Shown here: positions 1-5,584 of the stretch, piece by piece
How positions within the stretch are numbered: position 1 is the stretch's first letter
How the letters are laid out: each line of letters starts with the position of its first letter
Assembly (NCBI GenBank): GCA_004552115.1
Contig: SFPH01000085.1
Location: forward strand, 1 to 8,852
Direction: 5' to 3'
From: Bacteroidales bacterium
GTDB lineage: Bacteria > Bacteroidota > Bacteroidia > Bacteroidales > UBA932
Length of the DNA: 8,852 nucleotides
Translations under genes and position numbers: made by a program
Notes under the pieces: generated by a model
Told to the model about the DNA's origin: nothing
The model's database searches: none
What the model saw: only the letters and a program-made list of their open reading frames with translations

Positions 1-431
1 GTGTTCATCATCTCCATCATGTTGACTCCCTGGTCCGAGAATGACTTGACCAGAGCCATCGCGAATGTTCCTCCGAGGAGTTCGAATACCATTGACACTG
101 TCGTGGATGTCGGCAGGCCGAGGGTGTTGAACACGTCCAGGAGAATGACATCCGATATCATCACCGCGAGGAAGATGAACATCACTTCCCGGAATGAGAA
201 CATTGACGGGTGGAAGACTCCGTGTCTTGCAACCTCCATCATTCCGTTGCTCATCGAGGCTCCGAGGAATACGCCGGCCGCAGCCACTATTATTATGGTC
301 TTGAATGTGGCCACGCGGGCTCCGATGGCGGAATTGAGGAAGTTTACCGCGTCATTGCTGACTCCGGAGATCAGGTCGAAGACGGCCAGAACGAAGAGGA
401 AGGCTGTGAAACCGAGATAGATGCTGTCCAT
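1..431 (-). CDS. Inorganic phosphate transporter, Pit/PHO4 family (5' part, runs off the window)
   Basis: Translating the minus strand from the ATG at 431 gives 143 codons that remain open to the window edge, so only the N-terminus is present. Residues 19-37 read DLISGVSNDAVNFLNSAIG. This is the signature of Pit/PHO4 ion-coupled phosphate transporters, with the conserved Asn-Asp pair at 26-27. Hydrophobic stretches at about 4-21, 45-62, 82-103 and 112-128 fit an inner-membrane protein. Family members move inorganic phosphate into the cytoplasm with a proton or sodium ion; Bacteroidota versions are often long because of an added C-terminal domain, which cannot be checked here. The gene starts 62 nt after the phosphoesterase stop, with no -7 element seen between, so it is probably read from the upstream operon. 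Nearness to a PhoB/PhoR-like pair fits phosphate uptake. The family call is firm; sulfate is an alternative substrate in this superfamily. Confidence 0.85.
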   Translation of the reverse strand, partial: MDSIYLGFTAFLFVLAVFDLISGVSNDAVNFLNSAIGARVATFKTIIIVAAAGVFLGASMSNGMMEVARHGVFHPSMFSFREVMFIFLAVMISDVILLDVFNTLGLPTSTTVSMVFELLGGTFAMALVKSFSDQGVNMMEMMN

Positions 432-493
432 AAATTATTGTGTTTCAGGCAGCAAATTTCGGCAAATCGTGTTATTTGAATGTTTGGGAAATG

Positions 494-1642
494 TTAAGAT
501 TCTGTTGCGCAGCCTTCGAGTGTCAGTATGTCGATCTGAGGCCAGGCCCCGATTCTGAAAGGGATGTTGCTGCCTGTTCCGGTATTGACATGAATCTTGA
601 CCCCGTTTTTCTCATACAGCCCTCCCCATTCGTCGAACAGGAACATCGACGGGGAGAAGGGACCGATGCGGCATTGCATTGCGTGGGTATGGCCCGAAAG
701 CGTTATGTCCGCAGAGGCCTGAGGCATTATGTCGGAGTGCCAGAATGACGGGTCGTGGGACAGCAATATCTTGAAAATGCCTTCAGGAAGGCCTTCGGAG
801 GCCAGCTTTACGTCTCCATTGCATGGGAATTGCGGCTGTCCCGCATATTCGATGCCTATCAGGGCCAGGCTGTCTGCTCCCCGGTGGATGATGACATTCC
901 TGTTGAGCAGGAGTTCCAGACCGGCCTCTTTCTCCAGATTCTGGAGTCTCGATATCGCATTGTCCTGCTCTTCAGGGGTATAATCGGCATAACCGCAGTA
1001 GTCGTGGTTCCCCATTATGGCATAGACTCCATCCGGTGCCTCCAGCCTGTCCAGCTCCTCCGTGAACTGGACGAGCTCTTCCGGATAAATGTTGATGATG
1101 TCTCCGGTGAAGACTATGAGGTCCGGCCTGCGGGCATTGATGCTGTCAACTATTTCCCTTACCTTCTCCGGGGCATAGCTGTATGTGCCTATGTGCAGGT
1201 CGGAGATCTGGGCGATGCGGTATCCCCGGAATGACTCCGGAAGACGTTCGGACCGGATCTCCGTTTCCCTGACGACAATGTGCTTCCATCCGTATGTGAG
1301 GCCGGTGATGCCGGCCGCCAGGGTCATTGCCCCGAAGACCAGGCCTGCGGCAATGCCCGCCTTTCTGCCCCATCTGGTGTATCTGTGGAGGCAATTGCCT
1401 GTGAACGAGAAGAATGCGAATACAGTGAACGGGGCGAAGAAGGCTATGATGAGGCCTGACAGGGTGTAGATCTTCCAGATGGATATCTTCGAGTAGGACA
1501 TCCATACCATTGATGCGAGCAGGAATGCGTAGGGTATCCAGTAAACCAGTTTCCATGCCATTCGGCGATGTCTTATATGGGCATGCCAGACATATACTTC
1601 AGCCAGCGCTACGGCTATGATGCAGAAAATCAGAAATTCCAT
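494..1642 (-). CDS. Membrane-anchored calcineurin-like metallophosphoesterase
   Basis: The 382-residue protein begins with about four hydrophobic helices (roughly 2-18, 32-49, 58-80, 97-117), followed by a calcineurin-type phosphoesterase domain from about residue 140 to the end. The metal ligands are all present: SDLHIG (D148, H150), FTGD (D181), GNHDY (N212, H213), LSHDP (H296) and GHTH (H318, H320). This fold uses two metal ions to hydrolyse phosphomonoesters or diesters. The arrangement of membrane helices before a YkuE/YaeI-like domain suggests a lipid-linked substrate. Relatives include the chlamydial lipid A enzyme LpxG, but the substrate cannot be read from the sequence. The ATG at 1642 lies only 3 nt after the kinase stop, so the gene is probably translationally linked to the two-component genes. 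It is full length and undamaged, unlike its upstream neighbour. Family confidence is high; the specific role is unknown. Confidence 0.88.
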   Translation of the reverse strand: MEFLIFCIIAVALAEVYVWHAHIRHRRMAWKLVYWIPYAFLLASMVWMSYSKISIWKIYTLSGLIIAFFAPFTVFAFFSFTGNCLHRYTRWGRKAGIAAGLVFGAMTLAAGITGLTYGWKHIVVRETEIRSERLPESFRGYRIAQISDLHIGTYSYAPEKVREIVDSINARRPDLIVFTGDIINIYPEELVQFTEELDRLEAPDGVYAIMGNHDYCGYADYTPEEQDNAISRLQNLEKEAGLELLLNRNVIIHRGADSLALIGIEYAGQPQFPCNGDVKLASEGLPEGIFKILLSHDPSFWHSDIMPQASADITLSGHTHAMQCRIGPFSPSMFLFDEWGGLYEKNGVKIHVNTGTGSNIPFRIGAWPQIDILTLEGCATES

Positions 1643-1645
1643 CTT

Positions 1646-2455
1646 TTACGGATTTTTTGAAGATTCCTTAGGGCGGGGAAGAGAGAATGCAAATTCCAGA
1701 CCGCCGCTTTCTCCGTTCCTGACACTTATCCTGCCGCCGTGGAGCATTACGGCGTTCTTTACGATTGACAGTCCGAGCCCGGTGCCTCCAGATTTTCTCG
1801 ACCGTCCCTTGTCCACCCTGTAGAACCGTTCGAAGAGATGGCCAAGATTCTCTTCCGGGACACCGGAACCGTTGTCGTTGAAGATGAAATGGTTCCATTC
1901 CCTGTCCTGATTGCGGCATTGGACAGTGATGGAGGTGCCCTCTCCGGCGTAAGCTATGGCATTGTCAATCAGATTGCTGAATATGGATTGGACGAGGTGG
2001 CGGTTGCCGCTCACGAGAGTTCCGGGGCTGATCAGAATGAGTAACCTCATCTTCTTTTCCTGCAGTTTTGAAGATGCGTCTCCTGCAAGTTCCTCCAGCA
2101 TTTCCTTGATGTCCAGTGTCTCCATCTCGAAAGATGTGCCGGCCTCTTCGATTCTGGCCAATGTGGTGATGTCGTCCGTCAGCCTGCCGAGCCTTTCGCA
2201 TTGCGCGCGGCAGCGCTCCAGGAATCCCTGCATTGTCTTCCGGTCCATGTCCGGATTGTCCAGAACGGTTTCGATATATCCTCTGATGCTGCTGACAGGT
2301 GTCCTGAGCTCGTGGGCGGCATTCTGGGTCAGCTGCCTCTTGAGCCTGGTCTTGTCGTCCTCGCTGTTCTGAAGCTTGGCGTACAGATGCACTATCTCGG
2401 AGGAAATGCCACCCAGCTCGTCGTCAGGATGATTGAAAGCAGGATTGCTGTCCAC
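1646..2455 (-). CDS. Sensor histidine kinase, catalytic half (DHp plus ATPase domain) in a separate frame
   Basis: This frame holds the kinase half of a PhoR-like sensor, 269 residues if read from the GTG at 2455. All catalytic boxes are intact: the H-box AAHELRTP with phospho-acceptor H48, the N-box around N161-N165 (NLIDNAIAYA), the G1 box DNGSGVP (194-200), the F-box LFERFYRVD (207-215) and the G2 box GGTGLGL (223-229). Residues 1-29 resemble the stretch just before the DHp helix in Bacteroidota PhoR-like kinases (family pattern near EPIDTTIAFPENELG; here VDSNPAF then PDDELG). No membrane helix lies in this frame. The sensor domain and first membrane helix are encoded upstream in another frame (2392-2955), overlapping by 64 nt. 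Either the gene is broken by a deletion, or it makes a soluble kinase from the GTG. The missing HAMP-like linker favours a deletion or an assembly error. Confidence 0.8.
   Translation of the reverse strand: MDSNPAFNHPDDELGGISSEIVHLYAKLQNSEDDKTRLKRQLTQNAAHELRTPVSSIRGYIETVLDNPDMDRKTMQGFLERCRAQCERLGRLTDDITTLARIEEAGTSFEMETLDIKEMLEELAGDASSKLQEKKMRLLILISPGTLVSGNRHLVQSIFSNLIDNAIAYAGEGTSITVQCRNQDREWNHFIFNDNGSGVPEENLGHLFERFYRVDKGRSRKSGGTGLGLSIVKNAVMLHGGRISVRNGESGGLEFAFSLPRPKESSKNP
2392..2455 (-). other. Two-frame overlap in the histidine kinase, probable deletion junction
   Basis: Across these 64 nt, one frame reads as a membrane helix (WTAILLSIIL) and the -1 frame reads as the conserved pre-DHp segment (VDSNPAF, PDDELGG). 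The -1 frame also looks homologous just upstream of its GTG, reading GIP before VDSN, as in the family pattern xPIDT. A normal family member has about 40 residues between these points: the end of helix 2 and a linker like RFGKSISTLRDFA. A deletion between two short similar stretches, for instance around CCTGTGGACAGCAATCCTG, would leave exactly this arrangement. I see no canonical -1 slippery heptamer. Confidence 0.55.
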
Positions 2456-2955
2456 AGGTATCCCTTGTCGGAAACCAGCATGTTCGCTAGGTTTACATCG
2501 TATTTGTGGGCTGTCCTTACGATGATTCCGTCTTCGGGATAAGCTGTCGCCGAATAAAGCCAGAGTCCGCCGACTGTCTCCGATTCACGTTTCAGGCTGA
2601 AGCCCCTTCCGGTCTCCATGGCTTCCCGGATTTCCTTCCTCCCGGAATGATCCGGCAGGCTCCCCGTTTCACCGGCCATGCTGTCGTACCTGACCCTGCC
2701 GGCATTGTCCAGGACAGTCACCCTGACATCCTCCCGCACGGCGATTTCCCGGTATCCGGCGGTGTCCTGTTTCGAGGCAAGTATGCGGATATCGTTGTTG
2801 AATCCCTGCAGCTTGGTGTCAATCAGGTTAATGCGGTAAGACCTCTCCCTGGAGTACTGGAAAATGATGAAGGTTCCGGCAAACAATGCGAACAGCAATG
2901 TTACCGTAATCATCAGATTCTTTCCCAGGGAGGTGACTGCAGCCGTCTTTTTCAT
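2392..2955 (-). CDS. Sensor histidine kinase, N-terminal membrane and sensor half (ends early by frame change)
   Basis: The 187-residue frame starts at the ATG at 2955, which overlaps the regulator's stop codon as ATGA. It has a membrane helix at about 13-33. An extracytoplasmic sensor region of about 125 residues follows, including RVTVLDNAGRVRYDS (78-92), typical of the small PAS-like periplasmic domain of Bacteroidota PhoR-like kinases. A second hydrophobic stretch begins at about 166 (YLWTAILLSIILTT). The frame then runs into a TAG at 2392-2394 without a HAMP-like linker, DHp or ATPase domain. These lie in the -1 frame immediately downstream. As it stands, the product would be a membrane sensor with no kinase. 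The intact homologue would sense an envelope signal and phosphorylate the adjacent regulator; phosphate limitation is a guess from the downstream transporter. Confidence 0.78.
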   Translation of the reverse strand: MKKTAAVTSLGKNLMITVTLLFALFAGTFIIFQYSRERSYRINLIDTKLQGFNNDIRILASKQDTAGYREIAVREDVRVTVLDNAGRVRYDSMAGETGSLPDHSGRKEIREAMETGRGFSLKRESETVGGLWLYSATAYPEDGIIVRTAHKYDVNLANMLVSDKGYLWTAILLSIILTTSWVAFPPR

Positions 2956-3638
2956 TGGATTTCAAAGCAATATCCGTATCCGTGGCGGGTGGTCACCCAT
3001 TTCCCGGCCGTATCTCCAAGCTTTTTCCTGAGATGTGTAATGTTGACATCGACAGTCCTTCCTATGACAATCACGTCCTCGGGCCAGACCTTCTTCAGGA
3101 TTTCTTCCCTGGAATATACCGTGCCCGGATTGGAGGCAAGGAGCAGGAGAATCTCGAATTCATTCCTTGTAAGATCCACCCCTTTCCCGTCGATGAAGGC
3201 CTTCTTGCTGTTTGTGTCGATGCTGAGGCAGCCGTGGGTGATGGTGTCAGTCCTTTCCGACTGGTTCGCGACCTTCCTGAATACGGAACCTACCCTGAGC
3301 ACTACCTCCTTCACTGAGAACGGTTTCCTGATATAGTCGTAGGCTCCTGTCTCGAGGCCGTGCACCACGTCCTCCTCCCTGTCCTTGGCCGTTATGAAAA
3401 TGACGGGAATCGATGCCGTCCCGGGATTCTTCTTCATCATTTCGGCCAGCTGGAATCCGGAAATGCCTTCCATCATCACGTCCAGAAGGATGAGGTCGTA
3501 GGATGAAAGCCCGCGCAGAAGGGCGTCCTCGGCCGAAAGGCTTATGTCGGCCGTGTATCCGGCCTTTTCCAGATTGTACCTGAGGATCTCGCAGATGTCG
3601 CTTTCGTCATCCACAATCAAGATTCTTTTGTTTTCCAT
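2952..3638 (-). CDS. OmpR/PhoB-family response regulator
   Basis: This is a complete 228-residue DNA-binding regulator. The receiver domain (about 4-118) has the acidic pair D10-D11, phospho-acceptor D53 in LILLDVMM, T83 in the switch position and K105 in RKPFS. A winged-helix effector domain spans about 130-226, with the recognition-helix region GRTVDVNITHLRKKLG and the C-terminal hairpin WVTTRHGYGYCF. When phosphorylated by its kinase it would dimerise and bind direct repeats in target promoters. Its 5' end overlaps nth by 32 nt, and its stop overlaps the kinase start as ATGA, so translation is coupled to both. PhoB-like is the best class by pairing with a PhoR-like kinase and by the downstream Pit gene, but OmpR-family targets cannot be deduced from the protein alone. 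No damage is seen. Confidence 0.93.
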   Translation of the reverse strand: MENKRILIVDDESDICEILRYNLEKAGYTADISLSAEDALLRGLSSYDLILLDVMMEGISGFQLAEMMKKNPGTASIPVIFITAKDREEDVVHGLETGAYDYIRKPFSVKEVVLRVGSVFRKVANQSERTDTITHGCLSIDTNSKKAFIDGKGVDLTRNEFEILLLLASNPGTVYSREEILKKVWPEDVIVIGRTVDVNITHLRKKLGDTAGKWVTTRHGYGYCFEIQ

Positions 3639-4191
3639 TTATTTTATCATTGTTCTGATATTCGCGGCACCAGCTCTTCAGCCCGCATTCCGCGCAGGAT
3701 GGCTTGCGCGCTGTGCATACATACCTGCCCTGGAGAATCAGCCAGTGATGGGCCCTGGCCCTCCGGTTCTCCGGGATATGCGATTCCAGATCCTTCTCCA
3801 CCGCCTCCGGAGTCTTGCCGTCTGCGGTCTTTCTTCCCACTCCCGGCAGACTCATCAGCTCGTCAATTCCTGACGGCACCTCCCCTCCGAATCTTTCCAT
3901 CAGCTGGGCTGCCATATCCAGCAGATGCCTTGTCTTGCTGTTAGGGTAGGATATGCTCCTGACGTAAGGAAAGAGGTCGTCGAAGCCGGCGGCAGCCATC
4001 TTTTCCGGTGTGGGGTAGGCTTCGAACAGGGCCGGGGTAGTCATGTTGACCCTCCTGTCAGTGCACTGTGCGGAAAGAATGACTGCAACGAGGAGCTGGA
4101 ACGGACTTCCGAAGTGCAGTTCCGTCTCCGCAACCGGCATGTTCTCCTCGAACCAGGACACAATGCCTTCGTATCTTTCTTTCCTCGTCAT
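3607..4191 (-). CDS. nth: Endonuclease III (DNA glycosylase/AP lyase) with internal loss of the catalytic-Asp segment
   Basis: The 194-residue protein aligns by eye with Nth over most of its length. The N-terminal helices include LLVAVILSAQCTD (33-45). The helix-hairpin-helix is LPGVGRKTA (115-123), with catalytic K121, and HHWLILQGRYVC (148-159) leads into an intact iron-sulfur loop C159-X6-C166-X2-C169-X5-C175. Between RKTA and KTPEAVEKDL about 31-33 residues normally found are absent. They include the VDTHxxRV motif with the catalytic aspartate (D138 in E. coli Nth). Endonuclease III removes oxidised pyrimidines and cuts abasic sites in base-excision repair; without that Asp and its helix, activity should be very low. 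The reading frame is kept. The ATG overlaps the ftsE stop (ATGA), and the last 32 nt overlap the regulator gene. Identity is firm; whether the deletion is real is open. Confidence 0.87.
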   Translation of the reverse strand: MTRKERYEGIVSWFEENMPVAETELHFGSPFQLLVAVILSAQCTDRRVNMTTPALFEAYPTPEKMAAAGFDDLFPYVRSISYPNSKTRHLLDMAAQLMERFGGEVPSGIDELMSLPGVGRKTADGKTPEAVEKDLESHIPENRRARAHHWLILQGRYVCTARKPSCAECGLKSWCREYQNNDKINGKQKNLDCG

Positions 4192-4880
4192 TTCATTTCA
4201 ATGCAGGCCTCGTCCCTGCAGACAAGTACCCTTCCGGGATATTTTTCGTAAATTGACTGATTGTGGGTGACCATCACGATGGCCGTTCCCTTCTCCTTGT
4301 TGATTCCGGTCAGGAGCCTGAGGATGCCGTCGGCCGTATCGCTGTCAAGATTGCCTGTAGGCTCGTCTGCCAGAATGACTTCCGGCTCGTTCAGCAGTGA
4401 CCTTGCGATTGCGATTCTCTGCTGCTCTCCTCCGGAAAGCTGGTGAGGCATCTTATGGGCCTTGTGTGTCATCCCGACACTCTCGAGAACCTCCTGTATT
4501 CTCTTGCCTGCCAGCTCCCTGTCCTTCCATCCAGTGGCCTTGAGGACGAACTCGAGATTCTCTTCCACGCTCCTGTCCATAAGAAGCTGGAAGTCCTGGA
4601 ATACCACTCCGACTTTTCTGCGGAGGTAAGGTATGTCCCTGTCCTTTATGCCGTTGACCTCATATCCGCAAATCCTGCAGCTTCCTTTTCCCAGCTTGTT
4701 CTCGGCAATGAGGGTTCTTATGATGGATGTCTTGCCTGTCCCCACTTTCCCGACTATATATACCATATCCCCGCGGTATACGTTCAGATTGAGACCGTAG
4801 ATGACGGCGGATTCCGTATTCATTATGTCCGCATCCCGGAACGAGATGAGGGGCTCGGGACTGTTGTTGAACTCTTCCAT
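4188..4880 (-). CDS. ftsE: FtsE-like ABC transporter ATP-binding protein
   Basis: A 230-residue ABC ATPase with every motif present: Walker A GKVGTGKT (44-51), Q-loop VFQDFQLL (Q95), signature LSGGEQQR (148-155), Walker B VILADEP (D172, E173), D-loop GNLD and H-loop VMVTHN (H206). Length and the motifs LMDRSVEENL and ADEPTGNLD match FtsE/LolD-type ATPases. FtsE works at the inner membrane with FtsX to activate septal peptidoglycan hydrolases during division. No FtsX is adjacent. In Bacteroidota I recall ftsX lying apart from ftsE, so this is not by itself a sign of loss. It is the first gene of the minus-strand run and has a candidate promoter 70-100 nt upstream. LolD or MacB-type ATPases are alternatives, but lone position and sequence favour FtsE. 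Confidence 0.83.
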   Translation of the reverse strand: MEEFNNSPEPLISFRDADIMNTESAVIYGLNLNVYRGDMVYIVGKVGTGKTSIIRTLIAENKLGKGSCRICGYEVNGIKDRDIPYLRRKVGVVFQDFQLLMDRSVEENLEFVLKATGWKDRELAGKRIQEVLESVGMTHKAHKMPHQLSGGEQQRIAIARSLLNEPEVILADEPTGNLDSDTADGILRLLTGINKEKGTAIVMVTHNQSIYEKYPGRVLVCRDEACIEMK

Positions 4881-4948
4881 TACAATTTCTCGTTATTTGA
4901 AGCGCATTCTCAAGGTCGGCTCCACGGGGTGCGGAACCTGGCAGCGCA

Positions 4949-4978
4949 CGAAATTACGCAAAAAATCCAAATTGCCAA
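4949..4978 (-). promoter_or_regulatory. Candidate Bacteroidota-type promoter for the ftsE-nth-regulator-kinase operon
   Basis: Read on the minus strand, TTG (4978-4976), a 19-nt spacer and TAATTTCG (4956-4949) match the Bacteroidota TTTG-N19-21-TAnnTTTG pattern with one mismatch in the -7 element. It would give a leader of about 60 nt before the ftsE ATG at 4880. It is the best match in the 149-nt divergent gap 4881-5029, and the only evidence is the pattern. Confidence 0.4.
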
Positions 4979-5000
4979 TGCGCCGATGCCCTTTCTTTTC

Positions 5001-5008
5001 TATATTTG
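5001..5008 (+). promoter_or_regulatory. Bacteroidota -7 element for the thioredoxin-like lipoprotein gene
   Basis: TATATTTG matches the TAnnTTTG -7 consensus exactly and ends 21 nt before the ATG at 5030, leaving a very short leader. No clear TTTG is found 19-21 nt upstream; the nearest TTG (4972-4974) is 26 nt away. The start would be near 5015. Confidence 0.5.
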
Positions 5009-5029
5009 TGTGTCAATAATAATTGCGTG

Positions 5030-5584
5030 ATGAAAAGAGAAACAATGTTGATGCTCGCTGCGGCATTCTTTACGGGCATTATGTCCATCTCCTGTGTAAG
5101 AGACCGGCGGAACGGTTCGGAAGGACTGGCGGTGGGGGATAAACTCCCTGAATTTCAGGCCGTAATGAATGATGGCAGTACAGTCTGTGTGCCGGATGAT
5201 CTCAAGGGCGGAGTTTCCTGCATCGTCTTCTTCAATACCGGCTGCGCCGACTGCCGGCAGGAACTTCCGGTAATCCAGCAGCTCTACGATGATGTCGAGG
5301 GAGTATTCTTCCTTCTTGTCAGCAGGGCCGAGGACGAGGCCTCCATATCATCCTGGTGGGCCGCCAACGGTATTACCATGCCTTTCTCACCTCAGCCTGA
5401 CCGGCAGATATACAGCCTTTTCGCTCCGTCCGTGATTCCCCGGATATATGTTTCAGACAGCAATGCCAGAATTGTCCGCACTTTCTCGGACAAGGATATG
5501 CCTTCATACGGGGAGCTGAAACAGATATTGATGGACTATTCCGCAGGGACAAAGGCTTCTCCCGGTTTTGTGCTCCACCGGTAG
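5030..5584 (+). CDS. Thioredoxin-fold lipoprotein, TlpA/ResA-like
   Basis: The ATG at 5030 was chosen over an upstream in-frame ATG at 5006 because 5006 sits inside the -7 element, and because 5030 gives a proper lipoprotein signal: MKRE, a hydrophobic run (6-20) and lipobox ISIS with acylated C22. The mature protein has a TlpA-like N-terminal segment (VGDKLPEFQAVMNDGS), then the redox active site CADC (C72, C75) in FFNTGCADCR, and the cis-proline at P137 (SVIPRIYV). It should be a lipid-anchored envelope thiol-disulfide exchange protein of 184 residues. TlpA/ResA relatives reduce cytochrome c apoproteins or other envelope cysteines; the partner here is unknown. C53 and C64 are extra cysteines. 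Its 3' end overlaps the convergent gene at 5536 by 49 bp, so no separate terminator fits between them. Confidence 0.85.
   Translation: MKRETMLMLAAAFFTGIMSISCVRDRRNGSEGLAVGDKLPEFQAVMNDGSTVCVPDDLKGGVSCIVFFNTGCADCRQELPVIQQLYDDVEGVFFLLVSRAEDEASISSWWAANGITMPFSPQPDRQIYSLFAPSVIPRIYVSDSNARIVRTFSDKDMPSYGELKQILMDYSAGTKASPGFVLHR
5536..5584. other. Convergent 3' overlap of two coding sequences (49 bp)
   Basis: The lipoprotein gene stops at 5582-5584 (TAG, plus strand) and the propeller-like gene stops at 5536-5538 (TAG, minus strand), so their last 16 codons or so share the same DNA. Only a short inverted repeat (AGAGC, 3-nt loop, GCTCT, 5583-5595) lies at the end of the lipoprotein gene. It has no following T-run, so intrinsic termination is not supported. 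Confidence 0.8.

Noticed and set aside
1..420. Plus-strand open frame at the left edge
   Set aside because: It is antisense to a clear Pit-family transporter on the minus strand, and its own translation shows no family features.
440..1234. Plus-strand open frames of 80-160 codons
   Set aside because: They are antisense to the metallophosphoesterase, whose metal motifs prove the minus-strand frame.
2392..2455. Programmed -1 frameshift joining the two kinase halves
   Set aside because: The required shift is -1, but no X-XXY-YYZ heptamer is visible in the overlap, and the fused product would still lack the linker.
4188..4880. Loss of FtsX next to FtsE as a sign of a degraded division system
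   Set aside because: From general knowledge ftsX lies elsewhere in Bacteroidota, so absence here means little.
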